Assembly: GCA_020850785.1 (NCBI GenBank)
Contig: JADZDZ010000162.1
Location: forward strand, 1 to 9,066
Length of the DNA stretch: 9,066 nucleotides
Direction: 5' to 3'
Source of the DNA: Candidatus Sumerlaeota bacterium
GTDB taxonomy: Bacteria > Sumerlaeota > Sumerlaeia > SLMS01
The notes beneath the pieces were generated by a model, which did not search any database, had not been told where the DNA came from, and was given only the letters and a program-made list of their open reading frames with translations. Each line of letters opens with the position of its first letter. Position 1 is the first letter of the stretch. Position numbers and translations under genes: made by a program. Below, one piece after another: positions 1 through 7,099 of this stretch.

Positions 1-354
1 CGTTTCCAACGCCCGTAGGTCCGTCGGATCCTCCATCGCCACGCACACCGAATTGCCATCGATCCGCAGCGGAACAAGGTGCATGCGACGGCACTGCTCC
101 CTTGTAAGGTGCGTCGCCACATCAGCGGAAGGAACAACATTCTCCAGGTTGATCATATCGCAGTCGGTGCTTCGGCGCAGGATTTCCAAACGCGTGTGAT
201 CGTTGATCGCACCCATTTCCGTCAGGATTCGAATCAGCGACGTTTTGGTACGGTCGTACTCTTTCAGTGCACGATCATGCTGGTCCCGGTCAATCACTCC
301 TTCCTTTAGGAGCGCATCAGCGAGGGACATTCGGGGGGTGGAAATCGCTGCCAT
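1..354 (-). CDS. GspE/PilB-family ATPase, N-terminal part (3' end outside window)
   Basis: The 118 visible residues match the N-terminal domain of type II secretion / type IV pilus assembly ATPases (T2SSE_N, also called MshEN). Such ATPases hexamerise at the inner membrane and power pilin polymerisation. Two helical repeats are visible around residues 10-33 and 39-62 (ADALLKEGVID and RILTEMGAIN). The typical segment near residues 92-116 follows, with HLVPLRIDG and VAMEDPTDLRALE. The Walker A, Walker B and zinc-binding regions lie beyond the window edge. The ATG at 352-354 is preferred over the internal ATG at residue 9 because AGGAA lies 8 bases upstream of it (363-367). The gene follows the pilT terminator and has its own promoter. 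The pilT neighbour favours PilB over GspE, but the visible part cannot settle this. Confidence 0.88.
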   Translation of the reverse strand, partial: MAAISTPRMSLADALLKEGVIDRDQHDRALKEYDRTKTSLIRILTEMGAINDHTRLEILRRSTDCDMINLENVVPSADVATHLTREQCRRMHLVPLRIDGNSVCVAMEDPTDLRALET

Positions 355-362
355 TGTTGGGG

Positions 363-367
363 TTCCT
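363..367 (-). promoter_or_regulatory. Ribosome binding site of the GspE/PilB-like gene
   Basis: On the minus strand AGGAA is followed by 8 bases and then the ATG at 354. This fixes the first ATG as the start, adding eight residues before the internal Met. Confidence 0.6.
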
Positions 368-421
368 GAATTTTGGCGGACTGAAGAATCGTTTGAAAGC
401 TGTGGAATGGCCTTCTTTCTT

Positions 422-450
422 GTTATACTACTCCGCAAAATTCGGGTCAG
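422..450 (-). promoter_or_regulatory. Sigma-70-like promoter of the GspE/PilB-like gene
   Basis: On the minus strand a -35 box CTGACC (445-450) is separated by exactly 17 bases from a -10 box TATAAC (422-427). The -10 box matches TATAAT at five of six bases and the -35 box matches TTGACA at four of six. It lies about 68-70 bases upstream of the ATG at 354 and downstream of the pilT terminator, so it would give the pilus ATPase gene its own transcript. I saw no sigma-54 (-24/-12) pattern here. Confidence 0.55.
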
Positions 451-493
451 AATGGCTCACGGTCAACTAGAATAAACCCAACAACGAACGTGT

Positions 494-512
494 TGATTGC
501 AGAATGCAATCA
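494..512. repeat. Perfect 7-5-7 inverted repeat between pilT and the pilB-like gene
   Basis: TGATTGC, a 5-base spacer AGAAT, and GCAATCA form a perfect dyad. It sits about 44 bases upstream of the -35 box of the GspE/PilB-like gene and downstream of the pilT terminator. No T-tract follows on either strand, so a terminator is unlikely. A regulator binding site is possible but not shown. Confidence 0.4.
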
Positions 513-550
513 GGGTCGGGAGGAGGAACCTTGCGGTTTGCAAGCATCTC

Positions 551-587
551 AAAAAGAGAGCGGCCCTCCCCGGATCAGGAGGGCCGC
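551..587 (-). terminator. Rho-independent terminator of pilT
   Basis: On the minus strand the perfect 10-base arms GCGGCCCTCC and GGAGGGCCGC (560-569 and 578-587) enclose an 8-base loop. They are followed by TCTCTTTTT (551-559). The hairpin starts about 47 bases after the pilT TAG stop. On the plus strand no T-run follows the hairpin, so it acts for minus-strand transcription only. It separates pilT, and any read-through from the polysaccharide genes, from the next pilus gene. Confidence 0.88.
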
Positions 588-634
588 CGCTGAACATTTG
601 CCATTTTCCATCCGCCAAGCGGGGAGGCGCCCGC

Positions 635-1756
635 CTAGATGCGTGCCGGGGGGCGCGGCGCGGGGCTCTGCCCACCGGGAAGCGCCGACATACCACCGCC
701 CATGCCGAAATGGCGCTTCATTTCTTCCGGCTTCTTGGCGTTCGTCAGTGCCTGATCCTTGGTGATGAAATTGCGCCGCACAAGGTCCATCAGCGCGCGG
801 TCCATGGTCTGCATACCGTACTTGCCGCCGGCGTCCATGAACGCGGGAATCTGGTGGGTCTTTCCTTCGCGGATCATGTTGCGAATGGCGTCCGTTCCCA
901 CGAGGATTTCAATCGCGGCCACGCGTCCGCCGCGAATCTTCGGAAGCAACCGCTGGCACAGCACGCCTTCCAACACGCCGGCCAGCATCATGCGAATCTG
1001 CTCCTGCTGGTGCGGCGGGAAGACGTCGATGATACGATCCATGGTCTGCTGCACGTCCACGGTGTGCAGCGTCGAAAAAACCAGGTGTCCGGTTTCCGCC
1101 GCAGTGATCGCCATCTGGATGGTTTCCAAGTCGCGCATTTCGCCGACCAGAATCACGTCCGGGTCCTGACGCAGCGCGTACTTCAGCGAAGCGGAGAAAC
1201 TCGTCGTGTCCTCGGTGATTTCGCGCTGTTCAACCAGTGCCATCTTGTGGTTGTGAATGTATTCAATCGGGTCTTCAATGGTGATGATGTGGCAGGGTCT
1301 CTCTGCGTTGATCTTGTCAAGCATCGCGGCGAGACTCGTTGACTTGCCGGAGCCCGTTGGCCCGGTGACGAGCATGAAACCGTTCGGCCTGCGAATGAAA
1401 TTTTCGCAGACCTGCCGGGGAAGGTTCAGTTCCTCGAAGCTGCGAATGTTGGTCATGATGAGACGGAAGGCACCGCCCACGGAACCGCGCTGGAAGTGTG
1501 CATTCACGCGGAAGCGCGCCATGGAACTGACGCTCAGCGAGAAGTCCAGGTCCTTATTCTCCTCAAACTTCTGCTTCTGAATGTCCGTAAGGATTCCGTA
1601 GATCAGACGCCGCGTGTCCGCCGGAGTCAGCGGCGGATGATCGAGGTTCACAATATTGCCATCGACGCGAATCACTGGTGGACGTCCCACCACAACGTGA
1701 AGGTCGGACGCATTGTATTCCACGGTCAGCCGCAGCATGTCCGTTCTGTCAAGCAC
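635..1756 (-). CDS. pilT: Type IV pilus retraction ATPase PilT
   Basis: PilT is a cytoplasmic hexameric ATPase at the base of the type IV pilus that depolymerises pilin, driving retraction and twitching motility. The 373 residues carry the full signature: an N-terminal PAS-like domain (about 1-110, with SDLHVVVGRPP near 17-27), Walker A GPTGSGKS (132-139), Asp box around EDPIEY (161-166), Walker B DVILVGEMRD (200-209), His box ETGHLVFSTLHT (221-232) and AIRNMIREGK (290-299). The last is the PilT-specific AIRNLIRE motif, needed for retraction in characterised PilT proteins. The length is slightly above the usual 345-370 because of a Gly/Pro-rich tail from about residue 351. The GTG start is chosen because AGGAG lies 6 bases upstream. 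The next in-frame ATG, residue 7, has no comparable site. The stop is TAG. No functional residue appears missing. Confidence 0.97.
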   Translation of the reverse strand: MLDRTDMLRLTVEYNASDLHVVVGRPPVIRVDGNIVNLDHPPLTPADTRRLIYGILTDIQKQKFEENKDLDFSLSVSSMARFRVNAHFQRGSVGGAFRLIMTNIRSFEELNLPRQVCENFIRRPNGFMLVTGPTGSGKSTSLAAMLDKINAERPCHIITIEDPIEYIHNHKMALVEQREITEDTTSFSASLKYALRQDPDVILVGEMRDLETIQMAITAAETGHLVFSTLHTVDVQQTMDRIIDVFPPHQQEQIRMMLAGVLEGVLCQRLLPKIRGGRVAAIEILVGTDAIRNMIREGKTHQIPAFMDAGGKYGMQTMDRALMDLVRRNFITKDQALTNAKKPEEMKRHFGMGGGMSALPGGQSPAPRPPARI

Positions 1757-1762
1757 GGGAGG

Positions 1763-1767
1763 CTCCT
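1763..1767 (-). promoter_or_regulatory. Ribosome binding site of pilT supporting a GTG start
   Basis: AGGAG on the minus strand lies 6 bases before the GTG at 1754-1756. It decides the start in favour of GTG rather than the ATG six codons downstream. Confidence 0.65.
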
Positions 1768-1785
1768 GATTCAGATTTCACAACG

Positions 1786-1814
1786 ATTGGACTCAATTGA
1801 TGGAAGCAAGTCAA
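1786..1814 (-). promoter_or_regulatory. Possible promoter of pilT
   Basis: In the 65-base gap after the glycosyltransferase fusion, the minus strand has TTGACT (1809-1814, five of six to the -35 consensus). After 17 bases comes TCCAAT (1786-1791, four of six to the -10 consensus). The -10 box is weak. The gap holds no terminator hairpin, so pilT may instead, or also, be reached by read-through from the polysaccharide genes. Confidence 0.3.
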
Positions 1815-1821
1815 CAACGAC

Positions 1822-4176
1822 TCAGGGGAGGAGGCGCTTGGGAATCGGTTTCTGCTCCACCTCCCGCGGCGTTGATTCCACCGGTTCGAGGGATTCCGCC
1901 GCCGCAGCAGCGGGTAAACCAGCATTCTGCAGCAGAGACTGCATCAGCGATACGTACTTTTCCGCCAGCGCCGAGCGCGAGAAGTTCTCATGGACGAATC
2001 GTGCTCCTTGTGCGCCAAAAATAGCCGCGATTTCCGGGTTTCCCGCGAGGCGCCGCGCCGCCTCCGCCAGCGCCGCTCCGTCCTCTGGGTCGATCGCGAT
2101 CCCCGCGTTCGCCTCTTCCAGCATCCGCCGTGAATGACCACGAATGCCAAGGATCACGGGCCGCTTCATCGCCATCGCCTCAAAGATTTTTGAAGGGAGG
2201 ACCGTCGAGAAAAGCGGTCGGTCACGCAGGTGCACAAGACATGCGCCGCTGCCCGCGAGCAGCGCGGGAATCTGCTCCTTCGGCAGCAACCCCGTGAAGA
2301 CCACGTTGGAAAGCCCCTTTGCGAGGGCCTCACACTCAAGACGTTCGCGCTCCGCGCCATCCCCCGCGATCAGGTAGGTGATGGCGTCCTCGCGCGTGAG
2401 TTCCGCCGCGCGCAACACCACATCCAACCCGTGCGCCAGCCCGATCGTTCCAACGTAGGAGACGATGAAGCGTCCCTTGAACGCATCCCGCGAAAGCGGG
2501 TTCGTCCCATCCACATGACTGTCGTCGAAGAAGCAAAGGTCTACCCCATTCGTAACCACTGCAATGCGGTCCGCCGGCGCGGCGCCCTGCGCGAGGAGGT
2601 GCTCGCGGTAACCTTCGCCGACGGTCACGATTAGCTCCGCCTGACGATACATCCACCGCGCCATGCGCTTTACAATGTTCAGCGCGAAGGACGACGTTGC
2701 TGCCGCGCCGACCGCCTCGATCGACTCCGGCCACAGGTCGCGAATCTCCAGGATGAAGCGCTCCTTGCGAAACCGCGATGCGATCGCGCCCGCCATGCCG
2801 CAGAAGAACTGCGGGGACGTTGCCACCATCACATCATGGCGCCGCAGCAGCGCCATGGCCACCATTGAGGAAAGCATGTAGCTCAGGTAGTTCAACGTTC
2901 GCCGGATGCGCCCCTTGTTCGCGGCGATGAAGGTCCACACCCGCACGACGCGTATCCCATCCAGCAGTTCCTCGCTCCACAGCGCATTCGTGTAGCCCGC
3001 AAACGGCCACCCGCGTGGCGCGCTCGGCACCGGGCAGACCACCGTGACATGATGCCCCTGCGCCACCCACAGCTTCGCGTGCTCGTACAATCGTGACGCC
3101 GGCGCGTTCACCTCCGGGTGGAAATAGTGCGACAGGAAAAGGATACGCAGCTTCCCCGGATTTCGCGCGCGCTCCATCTTCTCACCAACGCGCGTCAGCA
3201 CCGCCACGAGGAAGATCGCGCTGAACAGCAGCGTCGCGCCCATTGCGATTGCCAGCGCCAGCGATTCGGCCTTGTACACCACGTTCATTAGCACGCCGAA
3301 CAGCAGCGTCACAAACCAGAGCGTATAGACGACGAATCGTTCCGTGAAGCCAATCATCAGCAGCATCGACTTCAGGTAGGATTTGCCATCCTTCTGTCGT
3401 CCGTGCCCCAGCCGATACAGGACCGTATAGACACTGTCCACCATCGGCAGTGCAATCGCGACGAGGGCGATGAACAGGATGCCCAGCGTGAATCCCCAGG
3501 CGCGCGATGAAATGGTTCCCGTTGCCAGCAGCATCGCGATCATCAACTGCCCCGCGGTGCCGAAGCGCGTGTGCTTCCCACCCGACGTTAGGAACAACTG
3601 GCCCGCGCAGAGGCCCGCAATCATCACCATGATCATCACAGGCGCGCCCCAGGACCAGTTCAACATCAGCACCAGCAGCGAGAACGCCATGATGGTCGCG
3701 ACGCCGCTGGCAAGCCCCCGCAGCCGGTCCAACGCCTCGATGCTCATCATCACGCCAATGTGGAAGGCAATCGTGACGGGGAAATCGACCAGCATCCGCT
3801 CGAAGGGAATCTGCAGCGAAATCCGTTCGCTTGGGTGGAACGCAAACCCGAAGGCATAGGCCGTGATCGCCAGCAGGAGCCTGATGGGAATCGTGAACTG
3901 TGAAGGCAGGCGCAAGCGCGTCTCCATCGTTCCCAGCACCGCCGCAATCACCACGATCGTGATCAACGGAAGCGTGACGGATGCCTGAAAAATGCCGCCA
4001 ACGATGGAGAGCAGCACAATGCACGCGCCGAGAATCGCCCCCGCGACGGAATGTGCCTCCGTCTCGTCATGGGAAAATCCTCCCACGCGGGAAATCACTG
4101 CGCGCAGCGGAATATGGATCACCGCCGGCAGCAACATTCCCAGCAGAAGTACGATGGCAGTCTGCGTCAGCGTCAC
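1822..4176 (-). CDS. Degenerate WecA/TagO-like membrane domain fused to WbuB-like GT4 glycosyltransferase
   Basis: A 784-residue fusion. Residues 1 to about 335 are highly hydrophobic, with many membrane helices, and align with polyprenyl-phosphate HexNAc-1-phosphate transferases such as TagO and WecA. The signature residues are altered, however. The Asp-Asp motif is GTMET (82-86), NxxDGxDGLA is EALDRLRGLA (147-156), GDxGS is GTAGQ (206-210), and HxHHR is replaced near SYLKSML (266-272). PMVDS (244-248) keeps its Asp. Residues about 342-750 form a GT-B fold of the GT4 WbuB type: KLRILFLSHYFHPE (342-355), LEIRDLWPESI (476-486), TNGVD (542-546), YVGTIGLAHGLD (574-585), LIAGDGAER (602-610) and LPSKIFEAMAMKRPV (660-674). 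A Pro/Ala-rich tail ends the protein. The membrane half has probably lost phosphosugar-transferase activity, while the cytosolic half should add a sugar to a lipid-linked glycan. The GTG start overlaps the preceding TGA as GTGA. The only upstream ribosome-site candidate is a weak AAGG. Confidence 0.85.
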   Translation of the reverse strand: MTLTQTAIVLLLGMLLPAVIHIPLRAVISRVGGFSHDETEAHSVAGAILGACIVLLSIVGGIFQASVTLPLITIVVIAAVLGTMETRLRLPSQFTIPIRLLLAITAYAFGFAFHPSERISLQIPFERMLVDFPVTIAFHIGVMMSIEALDRLRGLASGVATIMAFSLLVLMLNWSWGAPVMIMVMIAGLCAGQLFLTSGGKHTRFGTAGQLMIAMLLATGTISSRAWGFTLGILFIALVAIALPMVDSVYTVLYRLGHGRQKDGKSYLKSMLLMIGFTERFVVYTLWFVTLLFGVLMNVVYKAESLALAIAMGATLLFSAIFLVAVLTRVGEKMERARNPGKLRILFLSHYFHPEVNAPASRLYEHAKLWVAQGHHVTVVCPVPSAPRGWPFAGYTNALWSEELLDGIRVVRVWTFIAANKGRIRRTLNYLSYMLSSMVAMALLRRHDVMVATSPQFFCGMAGAIASRFRKERFILEIRDLWPESIEAVGAAATSSFALNIVKRMARWMYRQAELIVTVGEGYREHLLAQGAAPADRIAVVTNGVDLCFFDDSHVDGTNPLSRDAFKGRFIVSYVGTIGLAHGLDVVLRAAELTREDAITYLIAGDGAERERLECEALAKGLSNVVFTGLLPKEQIPALLAGSGACLVHLRDRPLFSTVLPSKIFEAMAMKRPVILGIRGHSRRMLEEANAGIAIDPEDGAALAEAARRLAGNPEIAAIFGAQGARFVHENFSRSALAEKYVSLMQSLLQNAGLPAAAAAESLEPVESTPREVEQKPIPKRLLP

Positions 4177-5972
4177 GTGGCGCGCCTTATCGTATAGACA
4201 AGTTCACTTCCCGAAGCCAGCTCGCACGAAATCCGCAAAACGGTGCGTTTCAGCGATATTCCGAATGCGGGATAATACATGCCAATTTCCTCGCCAAAAC
4301 GCAATGCCGACGGCATGGATTCAACGACAATTTCCGCAACCTTCCCGCTGCTTTTGTCAAGGATCGCCCACCCGTTTTCAAGCGTTCGCCGTGCGCTCAC
4401 CGCGTGGTGCAGCGGAATCCGCATCTCCACTTCGACGCGGCGCCGCGGCGTCTTTCCATCAAGCCTGTCATGAACCGTCACGATCCCCGCGGTGGCGTCA
4501 AAACTCACGCGTCTCGTGTGGATGACACCGGCGGGGGAGAAGCCATCGTGGCTGGCCACCGCTTCAAATCCATCAGCGACTTCACGGCCCTTGTGCTGCA
4601 GGACTTTGCCACGGCGCCCCATGCGAAAACTTTTCCACGGCTCCGCGCAGGCCCAGCCATCCACCACCAAGCCCGCGTGCTCACGGGCGCTGCGCAGTTC
4701 CGTGCGCTCCGGCCCCGCGCGATAGACTCCCGCGCCACCATCCGCGACGATGGCAACATCACCCAGAATCACTTCAAACCCAAGTATGTCCGCGTGCATG
4801 TGCGCGCCGAGTGAATCAACCCCCAGCGGCGCCGCATCAAAGAGAACATAGTCGCCCGCCTTCATGTTCCGAAAAACGTGATAGCCATCGCGCTGCGAAT
4901 AGCCACTCTCCGGCTGGGTCAGCCGTTCCCCAAGCAGCTTGGATGCGCGCGCACGCATCGCCCACAGTTTCAGCGATGCGCTGCGTGTGGAATCCCCCAG
5001 CAGGGGAAAATTTCCATCCGGCATCAGCAGATGGCACAAGAAGCGATTCATGCGCGATGCCGCGTCGCGAATCCATTTCCCTGCGGGGTCGTCAGGCGCG
5101 AGTACGCCGACAAGATCAATCAGCCGATCCAGAATGATTGTCTGATACATCGGTGATTGTTCTTCGTGGCATCCCGATGGCGTCAGTTGCGTCGCAAGCT
5201 GCGCGCGAAGCATGCGATCGGCGCGGCGGCGCAGGTTCCGCGCTCCCGTGCCATCGAAGCAGCGCGCCACAAATGCCAACGCGATCAGGTTTTCAAGCAG
5301 GTGATTTCCCCCATGCTCCTTCTCAAGATGGTCGCAAAGGAAAATCGTCTGGGCCCACAACCCATCCTCAATCACCCGCAGCGAAATCGGCGAAATTTTC
5401 CGCCGCTTCTTTAGCAGTGCGATGGCAACGGCCCAGTTGCGGATGCGCAAGGAAACCGTGTAGGAACTCCACGCCGCGCGATGGCATTTCTTCGAGCCGA
5501 GTCGATTCCTCCAAAGCCAATTCTCCATCACGCGCACAGACAGCAGATTGCGCCCCTGTTGCAGAAAATCCCAAATCCAATCGAAGTAATGCAGGTGAAA
5601 ATGCCACAGCCTTGAATCACTCGCCGATTGGTCCACCACGGGCGCGTTCCACCGCGGCGGAAAACCAATGTTCAGCGGCTGGTTGAGAAAGCGCCAATCC
5701 TCCGGCTGCGAGGCATTCCACGCGTTCGGCTTCGTGCGAATCCTCCAGTAGGCCAGATGCAGCAATCTCTGCTGAAGTTGTTCATCTGCCAGAAAGGTCC
5801 CCGCCGCACATCGCTTCGCCTTGCGCAAAAGGCTGCGATGCGCGCCGTCGCCACGCAGCCGCGTGACAATCCGCTCAAGTGAACGCACGATCCGCGTAAC
5901 GCACTGTTCGCGCGTCAGGTGCCTGATCGCGTTGTAGTAGTTTGAAAACGCCGACGCGCTTCGATGATTCAC
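4173..5972 (-). CDS. Heparinase II/III-like protein of the polysaccharide locus
   Basis: A 599-residue protein with the two-part architecture of heparinase II/III-like polysaccharide lyases. The N-terminal half is an alpha/alpha toroid, with LWHFHLHYFDWIWDF (122-136), WSSYTVSLRIRNW (168-180), GNHLLENLIAL (222-232), HEEQSPMYQ (269-277) and DGNFPLLGDS (319-328). The C-terminal half is beta-rich, with the family motif GAHMHADILGFEVILGD (389-405) and RSAREHAGLVVDG (427-439). Characterised relatives cleave uronic-acid glycans by beta-elimination. Homologues in capsule and O-antigen loci often lack an export signal and their substrate is unknown. No signal peptide is visible here, so action in the cytoplasm is inferred. 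The GTG start at 5970-5972 overlaps the epimerase stop as GTGA, and coupling rather than a ribosome site would drive initiation. The frame stays open to a GTG at 6239, but that extension lies inside the epimerase gene and resembles no protein domain. Confidence 0.85.
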   Translation of the reverse strand: MNHRSASAFSNYYNAIRHLTREQCVTRIVRSLERIVTRLRGDGAHRSLLRKAKRCAAGTFLADEQLQQRLLHLAYWRIRTKPNAWNASQPEDWRFLNQPLNIGFPPRWNAPVVDQSASDSRLWHFHLHYFDWIWDFLQQGRNLLSVRVMENWLWRNRLGSKKCHRAAWSSYTVSLRIRNWAVAIALLKKRRKISPISLRVIEDGLWAQTIFLCDHLEKEHGGNHLLENLIALAFVARCFDGTGARNLRRRADRMLRAQLATQLTPSGCHEEQSPMYQTIILDRLIDLVGVLAPDDPAGKWIRDAASRMNRFLCHLLMPDGNFPLLGDSTRSASLKLWAMRARASKLLGERLTQPESGYSQRDGYHVFRNMKAGDYVLFDAAPLGVDSLGAHMHADILGFEVILGDVAIVADGGAGVYRAGPERTELRSAREHAGLVVDGWACAEPWKSFRMGRRGKVLQHKGREVADGFEAVASHDGFSPAGVIHTRRVSFDATAGIVTVHDRLDGKTPRRRVEVEMRIPLHHAVSARRTLENGWAILDKSSGKVAEIVVESMPSALRFGEEIGMYYPAFGISLKRTVLRISCELASGSELVYTIRRAT

Positions 5973-7099
5973 GCGCGGCCAACCAGTGCAGCAACGATGC
6001 GTTCCGCCGTGCAGCCATCCCACAGCGGATAATCCACGGGGCGACGGCTCTCGCGACGCGCCTCCCGCACAGCGAACGTTATTCCCGCGCGATCCAGCGG
6101 CGCCAGCCGGCTTGTTCCTCCATTTTCCCGCAACGTTTCCGGTCGTTCCGTTGTCGTGCGTAGCGTGACGCATGGCGTGCCAAGGATCATTGCCTCTTCT
6201 TGAAGGCCACCGCTGTCCGTCACGATGACGGCGGCGCACTGCTGCAGCGCCAGTAATTCCAAATGCGGAAGTGGATTCAGGATGATCATGTTTCCGTGAC
6301 CCGCCAGCGTCTCCATCAATCCACTCTTCTGAAGCGCCTGCCGTGTGCGCGGATGAAGCGGAAACACCACAGGCGAATCCCCTGCGATGTCCACCAACGC
6401 GGATACAATCTCTTGAAGCTGATGCCGGTCGTCCACATTGGAAGGGCGATGAATTGTCGTGAGAACGAATGGTTCATTGTGAAGGTCGCGCCCCGTGATT
6501 GCCTTCAACGAAACATTTTCAGCCCTGTCGGCAAACTTGCGAAGGGAATCGATCATGATATTGCCGACGCGAACAATGCGCCCCGCATCCACCCCTTCGC
6601 CGAGCAGATTCCGGTCCGCAAAGCCGCTGGTCGTAAGAAGCAGATCGCTGATTCGATCCACAATCACGCGATTGACTTCCTCAGGCATTTGCCAATCGTT
6701 CGATCGTAATCCTGATTCGACATGCGCCACCTTCAGGAGCAGCTTCTTCGCCGTCACTGCGCCCGCAAGCGCCGCATTCACATCGCCGACCACCACGACC
6801 CAATCGGGCCGCAATTCTTTCAGCACCGGCTCCAAGCGGATCATCGTCTGCCCGGTCTGTTCCGCATGGGTGCCGCTCCCCACGCCAAGATAGTGATGCG
6901 GTTCCGGCAGCTCGAACTGTTGGAAAAACTGTGCACTCATGGCATCGTCGTAATGCTGTCCCGTGTGAATCAGCACGTGGTCGATGGCCAACTCCGCAGC
7001 CCGCTTGTTGTGGGCTTCAATGGCATGGAACAGCGGCGCGACCTTCACAAAATTCGGTCGCGCACCAACGATGGTGGCGATCTTCAGATGCTTTCGCAA
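5969..7099 (-). CDS. wecB: UDP-N-acetylglucosamine 2-epimerase, non-hydrolysing
   Basis: This cytoplasmic enzyme interconverts UDP-GlcNAc and UDP-ManNAc through 2-acetamidoglucal and UDP, feeding capsule, O-antigen or teichoic-acid-type glycans. The family signatures are in order: GARPNFVK (12-19), TGQHYD (46-51), GDVNAALA (105-112, Asp-106 matching the E. coli catalytic Asp-95), HVESGLRS (126-133, Glu-128 matching Glu-117), MPEEVNRVIVD (138-148), HRPSNVDD (217-224), FPLHPRT (246-252), TDSGGLQEEA (294-303) and RTTTERPET (314-322). I chose the TTG at 7097-7099. AGAGGA lies 9 bases upstream, the protein then begins MRKHLKIATIVGARPNF as family members do, and its 376 residues equal E. coli WecB. 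An ATG at 7144 would add 15 basic residues encoded wholly within the preceding gene. It overlaps that gene by 16 bases. No WecC-type UDP-ManNAc dehydrogenase is in the window. Confidence 0.95.
   Translation of the reverse strand: MRKHLKIATIVGARPNFVKVAPLFHAIEAHNKRAAELAIDHVLIHTGQHYDDAMSAQFFQQFELPEPHHYLGVGSGTHAEQTGQTMIRLEPVLKELRPDWVVVVGDVNAALAGAVTAKKLLLKVAHVESGLRSNDWQMPEEVNRVIVDRISDLLLTTSGFADRNLLGEGVDAGRIVRVGNIMIDSLRKFADRAENVSLKAITGRDLHNEPFVLTTIHRPSNVDDRHQLQEIVSALVDIAGDSPVVFPLHPRTRQALQKSGLMETLAGHGNMIILNPLPHLELLALQQCAAVIVTDSGGLQEEAMILGTPCVTLRTTTERPETLRENGGTSRLAPLDRAGITFAVREARRESRRPVDYPLWDGCTAERIVAALVGRA

Noticed and set aside
463..765. Small frames on both strands in the pilT to pilB-like gap (463-696 minus, 490-765 plus)
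   Set aside because: Both run across the terminator hairpin and the 3' end of pilT, have Arg/Pro/Ala-biased translations and show no convincing ribosome site.
497..1342. A 281-codon plus-strand frame opposite pilT
   Set aside because: It is antisense to conserved pilT motifs, runs across the terminator hairpin, and its translation is low in recognisable structure.
3182..4024. A 280-codon minus-strand frame inside the fusion gene
   Set aside because: It is an alternative frame of the membrane domain. The main frame has the expected hydrophobic helices and PNPT-like landmarks, so there is no sign of a frameshift.
3981..4814. A 277-codon plus-strand frame across the fusion/heparinase junction
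   Set aside because: It overlaps two real genes on the other strand and its composition is typical of an antisense shadow.
5973..6239. N-terminal extension of the heparinase-like protein to a GTG at 6239
   Set aside because: The extra 89 residues lie entirely in the epimerase gene, are low-complexity and Arg/Gly-rich, and resemble nothing. The GTGA overlap at 5969-5972 gives a natural start.
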